Shown here: in pieces, positions 8,643 to 18,900 of the stretch
How the letters are laid out: the number at the start of each line of letters is the position of its first letter
How positions within the stretch are numbered: position 1 is the first letter of the stretch
NCBI RefSeq assembly: GCF_007004725.1
Contig: NZ_ML660161.1
Coordinates: 359,122 to 423,121, forward strand
Source: Aliikangiella coralliicola
Lineage (GTDB): Bacteria > Pseudomonadota > Gammaproteobacteria > Enterobacterales > Kangiellaceae
Direction of reading: 5' to 3'
Length of the DNA: 64,000 bases
Program-made: the position numbers and the translations under genes
The notes under the pieces: model-generated
Told to the model about the DNA's origin: nothing
Database searches by the model: none
Seen by the model: only the letters and a program-made list of their open reading frames with translations

Positions 8643-9926
8643 TTGAGACTGCTTCCGCAAAGTTTCTTTGGGCGCAATGCGCTGATGATTGCAACCTTGC
8701 TTGTCATCAGCCATGTAGTTTCCTACTTTACCATTCAGCATTTTGTCGTTGACCGCCATAATCGAATCGTAATGTATCTTGCGTCCAACCAAATAAAACT
8801 ATTACATATTGGTGAAGAAACTTACCTGCCAAAAAACCTCGCAGTGGGCTTTGCCCAAACAACCCAGCTGGAACTCTACCCAATGAGTGGCGACTCAATT
8901 CCAGAAGGTCTTAAGAATGCTCGCTTTCATCGAGGTTTTAGCGAGCAGGCGGAGCGCTATCTTGGTGAAAATACGGAAGTTAAAGTTGAAACATCCGATG
9001 GAATATATCTGTGGATTAGTGAACCACTCCACCCCAATTTCTGGATAAGAATGCCGATTGGCGATTACGAAGGAAACAACCCAATGGAGTTATTTATCTT
9101 TTCCGGGATGTTACTGTTTTTGAGTTTATTTGGCGCGTGGATTTTGGTGATCCAGCTACACCGCCCGCTGAAGCGACTTGCATTCGCCGCGCGGGAGATT
9201 GGGCGTGGAGATTACCCAGGAAAATTGAAGGAAACAGGCCCGCAAGAGCTGGTTTCGGTGACCGCGGCGTTTAACCAGATGGCTGCCGATGTTCACCAAT
9301 TAGAAGAGGATCGAACATTGTTATTGGCCGGTATATCCCATGATTTACGCACACCAATTACGCGTATTCGTCTGGCGTCAGAATTTTTATCCGATCAAGA
9401 TGACGAAATCAAAACTGGAATTATCAGCGACACCCAGGACATGGACGACATTATCGACCAATTTATTGGCTATGTTCGTTATGGTAGTGAAGAACGCATG
9501 GAAGAAGGGAATATGACGGAGCTCATTCAACAGGTCGTGGAAGCCTCATCGAAACAGCATGAAGGATTAGAGTCGCACCTTTGTGAGCTGCCTGAAGCCA
9601 GGTTTAAACCCATGGCAATGAAGCGATTAATCAGCAATTTAATCGAAAATGCATTTCGCTATGGAAAAGCACCGGTGATTGTGAAAACTTTTTATAACGA
9701 AAATAATATCGTGGTATCTGTGCGCGACCATGGAAAAGGTATTCAAGATCTTGATAAAAATCGCTTGTTTCAACCATTTGCACGAGGAGACAAGGCTCGT
9801 GGCGGTAAGGGGTCGGGATTAGGACTCGCCATAGTAGCGCGTATCGTTGAAATGCATGGTGGTGAGATTAATCTTGAGAACCATGTAGATGGTGGGTTAG
9901 AAGCAACTTTTACTTTGCCGGTTTAG
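8643..9926 (+). CDS. EnvZ-like membrane sensor histidine kinase (orphan)
   Basis: The 427-residue kinase has two membrane segments, at about residues 12-32 and 151-170, enclosing a periplasmic sensor domain of about 115 residues. A HAMP linker (about 173-225) follows, then the HisKA box with LLAGISHDLRTPITRIR (His near 238) and an ATPase domain with N-box LISNLIENAFRYG, G1 VRDHGKGI and G2 GSGLGLAIV. The H-box is very close to that of EnvZ. OmpR-type partners normally lie directly upstream, but here that space holds the inverted-repeat element, and no receiver gene is adjacent. The start is a TTG at 8643. A later ATG at codon 15 would cut into the first helix. Confidence 0.92.
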   Translation: MRLLPQSFFGRNALMIATLLVISHVVSYFTIQHFVVDRHNRIVMYLASNQIKLLHIGEETYLPKNLAVGFAQTTQLELYPMSGDSIPEGLKNARFHRGFSEQAERYLGENTEVKVETSDGIYLWISEPLHPNFWIRMPIGDYEGNNPMELFIFSGMLLFLSLFGAWILVIQLHRPLKRLAFAAREIGRGDYPGKLKETGPQELVSVTAAFNQMAADVHQLEEDRTLLLAGISHDLRTPITRIRLASEFLSDQDDEIKTGIISDTQDMDDIIDQFIGYVRYGSEERMEEGNMTELIQQVVEASSKQHEGLESHLCELPEARFKPMAMKRLISNLIENAFRYGKAPVIVKTFYNENNIVVSVRDHGKGIQDLDKNRLFQPFARGDKARGGKGSGLGLAIVARIVEMHGGEINLENHVDGGLEATFTLPV

Positions 9927-10015
9927 GCTAATAGTTGTGTTGGCTGGGTTGCTTTGTTATTCAACCAACACATAGAATTCAGTAAATCTTTCGCTCATCC
10001 CTGGCTACTGACAAG

Positions 10016-12493
10016 CTACGACTTTTTCCCCCAATATTCATTCGCCCAAGCCGCGGTTTTTTGCATAATGTGTTTCGAGTGAATGTTAACCTTATTCAAA
10101 ATTAAATCCTGTAAATCAATAAGGTCCGGATTAATAATAAAATTGTTATTTTCCGCTACTTTGATTAGTTCGCCTTCTCTTAGTACATTCACCGTGTTTC
10201 TGAAAAGGTTCTTGTCGAATGCTTCAGGTGCATTCAGGCTATAAAGTGCTGCAATTCGCTGAGCGAGATGTTGACTGCGCTTTTCCAGTTCTTGGCGACT
10301 AAGATTTTCCCTACCTGCCTGTGTTGATAATAAGGTGAGAATAATGCCGTACCGTAGCAGTGTCGGTCTGGCAATCTGTGCGTGAGTAAATAATTGGTCG
10401 AAGCCGCTATCGGATTCTGGCGCTCGAGTAAGCATTTCGTCTTCACGGAATAACATGCTGCGCTCAACTAAAACGTCGATATTTTTTTCGATATGCTGCT
10501 CAAACTTTTGTTCATCCCAATGAATGAATAACTCTTTTTTAAGAAACGGGAACAGCTTGCTTAACTCTCCGACCAGGTCGGTTTGAGTCATCGATTGTCG
10601 ATTAAGAAAACAGCTCGCGATTAACGCAGAGGTGATGTAAATATGAAGAATGTTATTTCGATAATAGGTTAATAAAACAGCCGTTTGCTCGTCTGTTGTA
10701 ATTATTTCGCCCATCGGATTGGCAACTCTAAAGATTGTTCCGAGTTTTTCCGCTTGACCAATTAAAGCTGGTGGTTGAGATTTTGGTAAGTAAGTTGCGT
10801 TACTGAACGGTGCTTTTTTACCAAGTGTTAGTAGCAGTTCCAATTGTGATTCTAGTTCTTTTCTCCCTATGGCAACTCGTTCAGTCGAAAGTAGAATTAG
10901 CGCAACGAGGCTGACTGAATTAAGTGTGACAGAAGCGTTGATTTTCTCCATTAAGGTATTTGCTAAGTCGCTAACCTGAGGGGTTAACCAACCAGGTTTA
11001 GCGTTGGCATCGCCTTTATATTGATGCCAGTCAGGTTGCTTTTCATCCAGGTACTGATTTAAAAACAGAGGCTCGGCAAAGTTGAGATAAACTTTACCGA
11101 AAGCTTGTTTAAGGGTTTTACGAATTCCCAGCAGTTGGCCGAAAGACTCTTTTTTCTTTTCCGCACCGCGTAATTCGTTCAGATAACTTTTACCTTCAAA
11201 CATTCTCTCGTAGCCAATGTAAACAGGTACAATCGCCACCGGTTTGCGGGTTCCTCTGAGAAGGCTCTGCAGTGTCATCGCTAAAAGTCCGGTTTTGGGA
11301 GGAAGTAATCTCCCGGTTCGGCTGCGACCGCCTTCTGGGAAAAACTCTAAGGGAATTCCGCGGTCCATTAGTTGAAAAATGTATTCATTGAACACTGCTG
11401 TGTAGAGTTTGTTTCCGCCGAAACTTCGGCGCAGAAAAAACGCACCACCGCGCCTGAGGATTGGACCTGCCGGCCAAAAATTCAAGTTAATGCCTGCGGC
11501 AATATGCGGAGGCACTAGTCCTTCATGATATAAGGTGTAAGATAACAACAAATAATCAATGTGACTGCGATGACAGGGCAGGTAAATGATTTCATGAGTT
11601 GTTGCTAGCTCACGCACCATTTCCACATTTCTGACTTGCACCCCATCATAAATACGATTCCACAAATGAGTGAGTGCAGACTCCAGAATTCTGACCGTTT
11701 TGTAAGAATAAGCAGAAGCGATTTCATCCGCGTATTTCTCAGCAAGTTTTCTAGCTTTTTTAACGCTAATATTTTTACTTTTCGTTTCCCGTTCAATTGC
11801 CCGGCGAACATTGTCGCTCACTACCAGGTTGGTGATTAACTGACGCCGATTACTGATCAATGGACCCATTGCTGCTTGACGGTGACGGTGAAAATGTACG
11901 CGTAGCGTCCGTGTCAATTTAGTCAACAACATTTTTTCTGAGGCACCAGAGGCAACGACTTGTTGCATATCAACCGGCTTGGCAATGCGAACAAATGAGT
12001 TTCTACCCTGAAACAGAAACAGGAAAAATTTACGTAGCGGTGTTGAGCTTTCTGTGTCGGTAAACAACAATCTTAATAATGAGTTTTCTTTACCGGGATT
12101 TCGCCCCCAGTAGATAGAAACAGGCACCAATTGGTGATGCTTTTCGGGGGTTTGTTTTTGAGTATCGAGTAAACGCTCCAACAGTCTCTGGTATTTTTCA
12201 ACCAGGTTTACACCTAATCCTAACAAGTTCTTATTTTGTAAGAAAAGCACGGCGCCGTTTGGAATTTCTTCAGATGTGCCCGAAACTATTTTCGGTTCCG
12301 GTAATTTCAACTGTTTGGCTTTTTCTTTGAGCATTAGAAAGCTACTTGTTGATCGCCTCTGGATGACGTAGTAAATGGGGGCGTCAGTATCAATCTCCAG
12401 ATCTTTTACCGGGTTTTCCGGCAGAAGTTTGCTGCTCACCAATAATTTAAGGGGAATGGAGACGATTTGTTGGTATAAGTGATTTAAAAACAT
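10016..12493 (-). CDS. plsB: Glycerol-3-phosphate 1-O-acyltransferase
   Basis: PlsB transfers an acyl group from acyl-CoA or acyl-ACP to sn-glycerol-3-phosphate, the first step of phospholipid synthesis at the inner membrane. The 825-residue length is normal for the family. Acyltransferase block I is visible as LPCHRSHIDYLLLSY (catalytic HX4D, near residue 305), block III as FPEGGRSRTGRLLPPKTG, and block IV as VAIVPVYIGYERMFEG. The N-terminus is hydrophobic and basic (LYQQIVSIPLKLLVSS). The gene is transcribed alone on the minus strand, converging on the kinase, with about 90 bp between the stop codons. Confidence 0.96.
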   Translation of the reverse strand: MFLNHLYQQIVSIPLKLLVSSKLLPENPVKDLEIDTDAPIYYVIQRRSTSSFLMLKEKAKQLKLPEPKIVSGTSEEIPNGAVLFLQNKNLLGLGVNLVEKYQRLLERLLDTQKQTPEKHHQLVPVSIYWGRNPGKENSLLRLLFTDTESSTPLRKFFLFLFQGRNSFVRIAKPVDMQQVVASGASEKMLLTKLTRTLRVHFHRHRQAAMGPLISNRRQLITNLVVSDNVRRAIERETKSKNISVKKARKLAEKYADEIASAYSYKTVRILESALTHLWNRIYDGVQVRNVEMVRELATTHEIIYLPCHRSHIDYLLLSYTLYHEGLVPPHIAAGINLNFWPAGPILRRGGAFFLRRSFGGNKLYTAVFNEYIFQLMDRGIPLEFFPEGGRSRTGRLLPPKTGLLAMTLQSLLRGTRKPVAIVPVYIGYERMFEGKSYLNELRGAEKKKESFGQLLGIRKTLKQAFGKVYLNFAEPLFLNQYLDEKQPDWHQYKGDANAKPGWLTPQVSDLANTLMEKINASVTLNSVSLVALILLSTERVAIGRKELESQLELLLTLGKKAPFSNATYLPKSQPPALIGQAEKLGTIFRVANPMGEIITTDEQTAVLLTYYRNNILHIYITSALIASCFLNRQSMTQTDLVGELSKLFPFLKKELFIHWDEQKFEQHIEKNIDVLVERSMLFREDEMLTRAPESDSGFDQLFTHAQIARPTLLRYGIILTLLSTQAGRENLSRQELEKRSQHLAQRIAALYSLNAPEAFDKNLFRNTVNVLREGELIKVAENNNFIINPDLIDLQDLILNKVNIHSKHIMQKTAAWANEYWGKKS

Positions 12494-12728
12494 AGATAAT
12501 TAATATTATTGTTTCACGTTTTGATGAATCGGAACTCGTGGCAGTGCTCACCTGCACATACTCTAATTTGTTTTACAGAGTTCAAATTAACTATAGACGC
12601 TGATACGACAAAGGGCGTCATTTTAAGCAATATAGACTTGAGTTACTAGCGAAGAGTTCAGACTAGTTTGTTACAGAGTGAGTGGATAATCCTTCTCTCT
12701 GATCGTTTATCTGGAGGAAATATTTTGC

Positions 12729-13973
12729 TCATATTAAAATTTCAACCGGATGCGGATGACTCAGGAAGTCACGGGGGCTAGCGCTGTAGCCGTATGCGCC
12801 GGATTGATAGATAACGACAAGATCGCCGATTTCTACTTTGGGCAATTTGTATTTATTGGCGAGCAAATCAAGTGGCGTACAAAGTGGTCCGACAATCTGT
12901 ACGGGTTTCTCTGGAGCCTGTTGCATTTTGTTACCAATGGCAACCGGGTAGTTTTTGCGAATAACCTGACCAAAATTACCCGATGCCGAAAGATGTTGAT
13001 GTAGTCCGCCGTTAACCACAATAAATTCCGTGCCGCGACTTTGTTTGATATCAATGACCTCGCATACATAAATACCAGCATCACCCACCAGGTAGCGACC
13101 GAGTTCCATGGCAATTTCACAGTCACCATGTTGGTCGGAAAATTGAGTCATGAGCTCATTAAGTTGCTCGCCGATAGCTTCAAGATGGATGGGAGTTTCT
13201 CCTGGAAAATAAGGGATCCCGAGACCGCCACCAATATTTAACGATTCAATGTCAGATTTCGCACCCTGTTGTAACTGAGTCGCCAACTCAAAAATGCCGC
13301 GGTGTGCAGTTAGTATTGAATCTTCATTGAGGTTTTGAGAGCCAGTAAAAATATGCAGGCCGCGATAATGTAATCCATATTCAGAAATGAGTTGTAGCAT
13401 TTCGGGAACTTGCTCAGCGTCAACGCCAAACTGTTGCGCACCACCGCCCATTTTCATACCGGATGATTTGAGTTCAAAGTTGGGATTAACCCTCACGGCA
13501 ACGCGGGCTCTAACGCCAATTTCATCACTGATGTTGCGCAGCTTCTCAAGTTCGTTAAATGATTCAACATTCACGGTCGTTTGTGTGGCCACTGCCATTC
13601 CCAGTTCTTGGGACTGTTTTCCGGGTCCGGCAAAGCTGATTTGATGTCCATCCAGTCCAGAATTCAGTGCGGTTCTCAGTTCATTACCACTGGCAACATC
13701 CAGACCGTCAACCTGCTCACGCATAAAATTAACAACGGCGGGCATTGGGTTGGCCTTAACCGCGTAATGAAGTTTTAAAGCGGTTGGCAGTTTGTGCCGA
13801 AGTAGGCGGACTTTTTGTGCTATCACGCTGCGATCATAAGCGTAAAAAGGGGTTTGCCCCGCGTGGTACTTGAGTAGATTCAATGGGTGACCATTCACCA
13901 AAAGTTGGTCACCGTTACATTGAAACTGGCTCATGGGCGCATGTACTGGTTTCGCTTTTGAGGTGTTTGACAA
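12729..13973 (-). CDS. PLP-dependent decarboxylase, exosortase A system-associated type
   Basis: This is a fold-III alanine racemase/diaminopimelate decarboxylase-like enzyme of 414 residues. The PLP lysine is in LKLHYAVKANPMP (Lys73). HIFTGSQN, the glycine-rich SLNIGGGLGIPYFPGE and the C-terminal GPLCTPLDLLA and QSGAYGYSASP complete the LysA-like active site. The sequence fits the subgroup found beside exosortase A loci (TIGR03099) better than true LysA. Its substrate is not established. The start is a TTG with GGAG 7 nt upstream; an internal ATG at codon 14 is an alternative. It follows the acyl-CoA ligase on the same strand after a 186-bp gap that holds GC-rich palindromes. Confidence 0.87.
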   Translation of the reverse strand: MSNTSKAKPVHAPMSQFQCNGDQLLVNGHPLNLLKYHAGQTPFYAYDRSVIAQKVRLLRHKLPTALKLHYAVKANPMPAVVNFMREQVDGLDVASGNELRTALNSGLDGHQISFAGPGKQSQELGMAVATQTTVNVESFNELEKLRNISDEIGVRARVAVRVNPNFELKSSGMKMGGGAQQFGVDAEQVPEMLQLISEYGLHYRGLHIFTGSQNLNEDSILTAHRGIFELATQLQQGAKSDIESLNIGGGLGIPYFPGETPIHLEAIGEQLNELMTQFSDQHGDCEIAMELGRYLVGDAGIYVCEVIDIKQSRGTEFIVVNGGLHQHLSASGNFGQVIRKNYPVAIGNKMQQAPEKPVQIVGPLCTPLDLLANKYKLPKVEIGDLVVIYQSGAYGYSASPRDFLSHPHPVEILI

Positions 13974-14023
13974 AGTGAGACTCCGCTTATTAATCGTTTT
14001 ACCAGAGAGGCTATTTAAAATTT

Positions 14024-14055
14024 CTCCCCCTCCAGAGGAAGGGGTTTTGGGGGAG
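14024..14055. repeat. GC-rich imperfect palindrome between two minus-strand genes
   Basis: CTCCCCC at 14024-14030 faces GGGGGAG at 14049-14055, with CCTCCAGAGG and AAGGGG inside. The block stands out from the AT-rich surroundings. It looks like one of the dispersed intergenic palindromes found in many proteobacteria. A role in mRNA processing between the two genes is possible. Confidence 0.6.
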
Positions 14056-14092
14056 CGGATATGCTAAAGGTTTTTCACAACATTTAACTTCT

Positions 14093-14129
14093 TTCCCTCT
14101 CCCTAACCCTCTCCCAGGGGGAGAGGGAA
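14093..14129. repeat. CCCTCTCCC-type intergenic palindrome
   Basis: TTCCCTCTCCC at 14093-14103 pairs with GGGAGAGGGAA at 14119-14129. A second CCCTCTCCC inside the loop (14107-14115) could pair instead. This short motif resembles a dispersed intergenic repeat that I recall from many gammaproteobacterial genomes. It is the second palindrome in the same 186-bp gap. Confidence 0.7.
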
Positions 14130-14159
14130 CTAAAGCTTAATCGTGCCCTGATTTGGTAT

Positions 14160-15737
14160 TCATTGGCTAAAAAGATCTTTAAACTCTTCGAGTAACTGTT
14201 TTCGGTTAATTTTTCCGTTCGGGTTACGGGGTAACGCTGATTTTAATTTTAGCGCTTTTGGTTGCATAAAGTTAGGCAGTTGCTTCTGACAATATTTTAC
14301 TAAAGTTTTTTCGTCAAAAGTTTTTTCGTCAGTTGGCTTTATGACTAATACCACTGCCTGTCCCAATGTTAAATGAGGCACGCCGATGGCTGCCACCTCG
14401 CTTACACTCTCGTGCTGGTAGACACTATCTTCAACTTCCGATGGACTAATTCGATACCCGGAAGACTTTATCATATCGTCTTTGCGGCCGACAAAATAGA
14501 GGAATCCTTCTTCGTCGGCTACCACGGTATCACCTGACCATACTGCAATCTCATCGGTTAGCCCATTACATACCGGGGAGGGAAAGGGCTTAAATCTCTG
14601 CGCAGTTTTTTCTGGCGCATTCCAGTAGCCCATGGCAACGTGAGGTCCACGATGGACCAATTCTCCTTCTTCGCCAGCCAGACACTCCTTTCCTTGTTGG
14701 TTTATGACTAGAATTTCAGCATCGGGAATGGCTTTTCCCATAGACGTCGGTTTCGTTTTGACTTCTTTGGGGTCAAGGTAGGTGCTGCGAAAAGCCTCGG
14801 TTAAGCCATACATTAAGAATGGGCTTGTGTCTGGTAATTGGTTAATTAAAGCACCCAACGTCGCTTGTGGCATCGCCCCGCCGCTATTGGTCCAGTAGCG
14901 TAAACATTGTCTGGCCTCCTCTGGCCAATCTAACTGTGCGAGTTGAACCCAGAGCGGTGGCACCGCAGCGAGACCGGTAATCTGATATTTGGCAACTGCA
15001 CGTATTACATCTCTGGGAAGCAGGTACTCCATGAGAACTACCGTTGCTCCGTGGAGAAAAGCGGTGGTCAATTGAGATAATCCATAATCAAAGCTAAAAG
15101 GAAGCACTGCAAGCAGTCGATCGGTGTCGTTGTTTCGTAAATATTCTGACACGCTTTTCGCACCGGCTACCAGGTTGTTGTGGGATAGAACAACGCCTTT
15201 AGGGTTTCCTGTACTGCCAGAGGTGTAGAGTATTGCAGCAATATCTGTGCTTATTCTTTTGGGATATTGAGTTGGTTCCAAAGGGGAGGATATTAATAAT
15301 TGAGCCCAGCTCAAGCAGCCTTCGGGTGTTTGTTCGGGTAAGCAATCAGTCAGGATAACGGTTTGAATACATTTACTAGACTCAATATGAGGCTGGAGTT
15401 GTTTATAACGGCTTAGAGAAGTTATTAAAACACTTACCTGGCAGTCTTCAACGAGGTATTTAACCTGGGCTGTCTTAAGCAAGGGATTAATTGGCACAAA
15501 AACCCCGCCGGCCAATGACGTTGCGTTAAAACTGATGACTGTTTCGAATTGCTTGGGTAAATAAACTGCAACTCTTGCGTTCCTGCGAAAGCCTCGCTGC
15601 AAAAGCTGGGTAGCCAAAACCTCAACTTGATCGACTAACTCTCGATAACTGAGATGAAAATCCTTAAAAATGAGCGCCGTTGAGTTAGAATAATTGGACG
15701 CTGTCTTCGTCAGAATATGGTGAAAAAGATTAGGCAT
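14160..15737 (-). CDS. Acyl-CoA ligase (AMP-forming), exosortase A system-associated type
   Basis: The 525-residue member of the ANL superfamily activates a carboxylate as acyl-AMP and then forms a thioester. The ATP-binding P-loop is AAILYTSGSTGNPKGVVLSH near residue 170. YGLTEAF (A5), the GDTVVADEEGFLYFVGRKDD hinge (A8) and NPNGKINRKQL (A10 lysine) are present. Together with the downstream PLP decarboxylase it matches the pair named in exosortase/PEP-CTERM loci (TIGR03098/TIGR03099), where the true product is unknown. No acyl carrier protein, exosortase or PEP-CTERM tail is seen nearby. A general fatty-acyl or amino-acid ligase is the alternative. Confidence 0.85.
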   Translation of the reverse strand: MPNLFHHILTKTASNYSNSTALIFKDFHLSYRELVDQVEVLATQLLQRGFRRNARVAVYLPKQFETVISFNATSLAGGVFVPINPLLKTAQVKYLVEDCQVSVLITSLSRYKQLQPHIESSKCIQTVILTDCLPEQTPEGCLSWAQLLISSPLEPTQYPKRISTDIAAILYTSGSTGNPKGVVLSHNNLVAGAKSVSEYLRNNDTDRLLAVLPFSFDYGLSQLTTAFLHGATVVLMEYLLPRDVIRAVAKYQITGLAAVPPLWVQLAQLDWPEEARQCLRYWTNSGGAMPQATLGALINQLPDTSPFLMYGLTEAFRSTYLDPKEVKTKPTSMGKAIPDAEILVINQQGKECLAGEEGELVHRGPHVAMGYWNAPEKTAQRFKPFPSPVCNGLTDEIAVWSGDTVVADEEGFLYFVGRKDDMIKSSGYRISPSEVEDSVYQHESVSEVAAIGVPHLTLGQAVVLVIKPTDEKTFDEKTLVKYCQKQLPNFMQPKALKLKSALPRNPNGKINRKQLLEEFKDLFSQ

Positions 15738-15960
15738 AGATCTGCGTTTAAAAAGTTGGTCACTCGTATCTGGGGTTATTCTACCCGCGGAAGGTTTTAT
15801 TTTATAGACAATTTTTATGCTCTACCAAGGACGATTGTGATTTTCCTCACTTCATTTTTGCGGCAACATAGTGATCTAAAGTCATGTTCAAATTATTAAC
15901 ATTCGACCGGAAGAAAGTGCTTATTGTTGAAGTGCTTTCATGATTAATAGGAATTAATTG

Positions 15961-18900
15961 GTGCGACTGGTTCAATTAACAAACATTAGATACTTTCTCG
16001 GAATATCAGTTTTTTTCTTAGGAGTTATCAATCTTTCTTACGCGTCTCCGGTGCTCAAGTTTCGCCATTTAGGTACGGAACAAGGACTTCCTGAAGGTGC
16101 TATTTTCTCGACTGTACAAGATAAAAATGGCTTGATGTGGTTCGGCGGTGCGAGAGGGCTTTTTAGTTATGATGGTTATCAATTCACTCGGTATCAAGAC
16201 ACCAGTGGTCGCAAGAGTGCGACCTTAAATTACGTTCGTTCGGTCTATATTGACGCTAATAGCACTATCTGGGTGGGGGCTTATGGCGGGATCGGCCGCC
16301 TTAACCCTTATACGCAATCTATAGAAAGAATCGATATTGCGGTAAATAGTGAATTGACGATATCAGATTTTGCGGTTCATTCATTTCTTAAAACAAGTTC
16401 GGGTGAAGTCTGGTTGGGGGCTAATAAAGGCATTGTAAGACTCAACCATGATTTAACTAAAGTCATTGAATTTAACCCCGATGCTTTGCCATTTAATTCA
16501 TCCCCAAGAGTCAGGGCACTGATAGAGACCGATGATAATCACATTTTAGTTGGTGCTCGAAGTGGTTTGGCTATTCAACACAAAGGAAAAGAATCTTTTG
16601 AATTATTCGACGCGCCTGAAGCTGTGAATGATGACTTTCAGGTACAAACGATCTTTCGGCGAAAAAATGGAACTTTGATTGCGGGTACCAACAACGGTTT
16701 ATATCAGATTCTGGTAAGTTCAAAGAAACTGGTTCCAGTTTTATCTGAGCTGTCCGGTAAGTACGTCATGTCGATCTCAGAAGACAATCATGGTGGCCTC
16801 TGGATTGGAACCTTTACCAATGGATTGTACTATTTTGATGCTGAAGGCGTTGATAGCCGTCGAGCGATGACGACTAAAAATGTGTCGTCAACATTTATCG
16901 ATAGTAGCGGCGTACTATGGGCAAGCGAAGCAGAATCAGGAATTTACTTTCTTGATCCAATCACCACAAAATTTCAGTTATTTAACGACAACAAAACGAG
17001 TATTAAATGTTTAGAGAGTACTTGGGTTTCTGCTATATATACAGATCCTTCTGGTTCTCTCTGGCTGGGTACTCGAAAAGGATTGGTCGTTGTCAATTTT
17101 GAAAAAGACTTATGTAAAATATTTAAGAGTAATAGTGAAATTGGTTCTGCTTTATCTGGTAACAAAATTAGCTCTATATTTCCCGACAATCAAAATTCAA
17201 AACTCATATATGTCACCTCTGAAAATGGAAATGATACGATTAACACTGAAACTTTAGAGGTTGTAAAGGATTACCGCTTTCACTCTGAGCGTTTAGGAGT
17301 TTATGACACATTCAATATTGAAAATAAGGGAATGTATATCGCTACATTTTCCGGTTTATTCTTCAGAGACTTAAAGTCAGGTAATATTCAAAAAGTTCAA
17401 TCTGACGATCCAAAACTGGATGGCAATCTATATTTTAAAATATACAAGGATAGTCATGACAATTTATTTTTTACAAGTTGGAAAGGTTTAACAAAGCTTG
17501 CTGAAAATGGAAAGATAGTAACGGTTGACTGGAATGATAGTAATATAAGAGACCCCTGGGCTAAAGTATACCTGGATGAAAATGATCATATTTGGGTTGG
17601 AATTAATCACCTCGGGCTTTTTCGCTATGACACCAAAGGAAATCAACTCGCTGCCTATAAAGATAAAAAAGCGCTTCATGCGATTAATGGATTTGTTTCT
17701 ATCCTTGGTTCTAAAGACGGAAGTTTATGGATTTCCAGTGTTGAAGGTATCAGTCACTTAGACCCGAAAAGTAAACACATACACAATTATAACCGGAGTG
17801 ATGGGCTTCCCGACGGTTCATTTAACTCATTTGGATTGCACTCGAAAGATGATTATTTGTATTTTGGTAGTACAAAAGGTTTTCTGAGGTTCAATCCGGA
17901 ATCAATTAATCGAAACAAGATACCACCTAAGCTATTACTCGCCAATTTCTTATATGCTAACAATATTATTAAAGTTGGAGAAAAGAGCGGCGAGTTTTCT
18001 CTTAAGCATCCTATATCACAATTAAAAGAGCTTGAATTAAGCTACAAAGATCATACCTTCGGATTTGAGTTCGCTGCGCTTCATTATGCTAATCCCGATA
18101 AAAACCAGTATGCTTATAAATTGGAAAACTGGGATGAGGACTGGAACTATACAACGGCAAAATACCGACGAGCAAATTATAGCAATCTGCCCGCGGGAGA
18201 CTATGTTTTCAAATTTAAGGCGTCAAATAATCATGGTGTTTGGAGCCCAAAGCCACTGGCGTTGAAAGTTAGGATATTGCCACCGCCTTGGGCGACACCA
18301 TGGGCTTATGCCATTTACTCAATCAGCTTCATTCTTTTGATTTTTGCATTTATCAAATTGAGAACTCACGCCCTGGAAAAGCGCGCAACAAAACTAGAAA
18401 CATCGGTAATTAAGCGTACCGAAGAGCTAGCCGAGGAAAAGTCAAAAGTAGAGTACTTGTTGTCAAGAAAAAACGAGGAATTTGCCAATGTTTCCCATGA
18501 GTTTAGAACACCACTTACCTTGATACTCGGCCCGGCAAGACAATTACTTGATAAGCCTGAAAACAATCCTCAAGGCAAGTTGCAGGTCATTCAAAGGAAT
18601 GGCTATCGTCTATTAAGAATGGTTGATCAATTGTTAAATCTGGAAACCTTTCGAGTGAAGTCCATTTCGCCAAAAGTGCCACAAGCGTTTGCATCAACTA
18701 TCAAGCTAATCGCTGAAGCTTTCATAGAGGTTGCCGCGGAAAAAAGTATCAAGCTTTCGATTAAGCAATTAGATGAGCTTTATTTTGAATTTACTCAAGA
18801 TGCGTTAGAAAAGATTATACTGAATTTGTTGTCAAATGCGGTTAAATATACCCAGCCTGGTGGCTCGGTTTCCATCGAGGCAGTAAGAACTCAAAATAAT

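Noticed and set aside
13974-14159. CRISPR-like array suggested by the repeated CCCTCTCCC blocks
   Set aside because: The blocks are palindromic and only two or three, with no regular spacers and no cas genes nearby.
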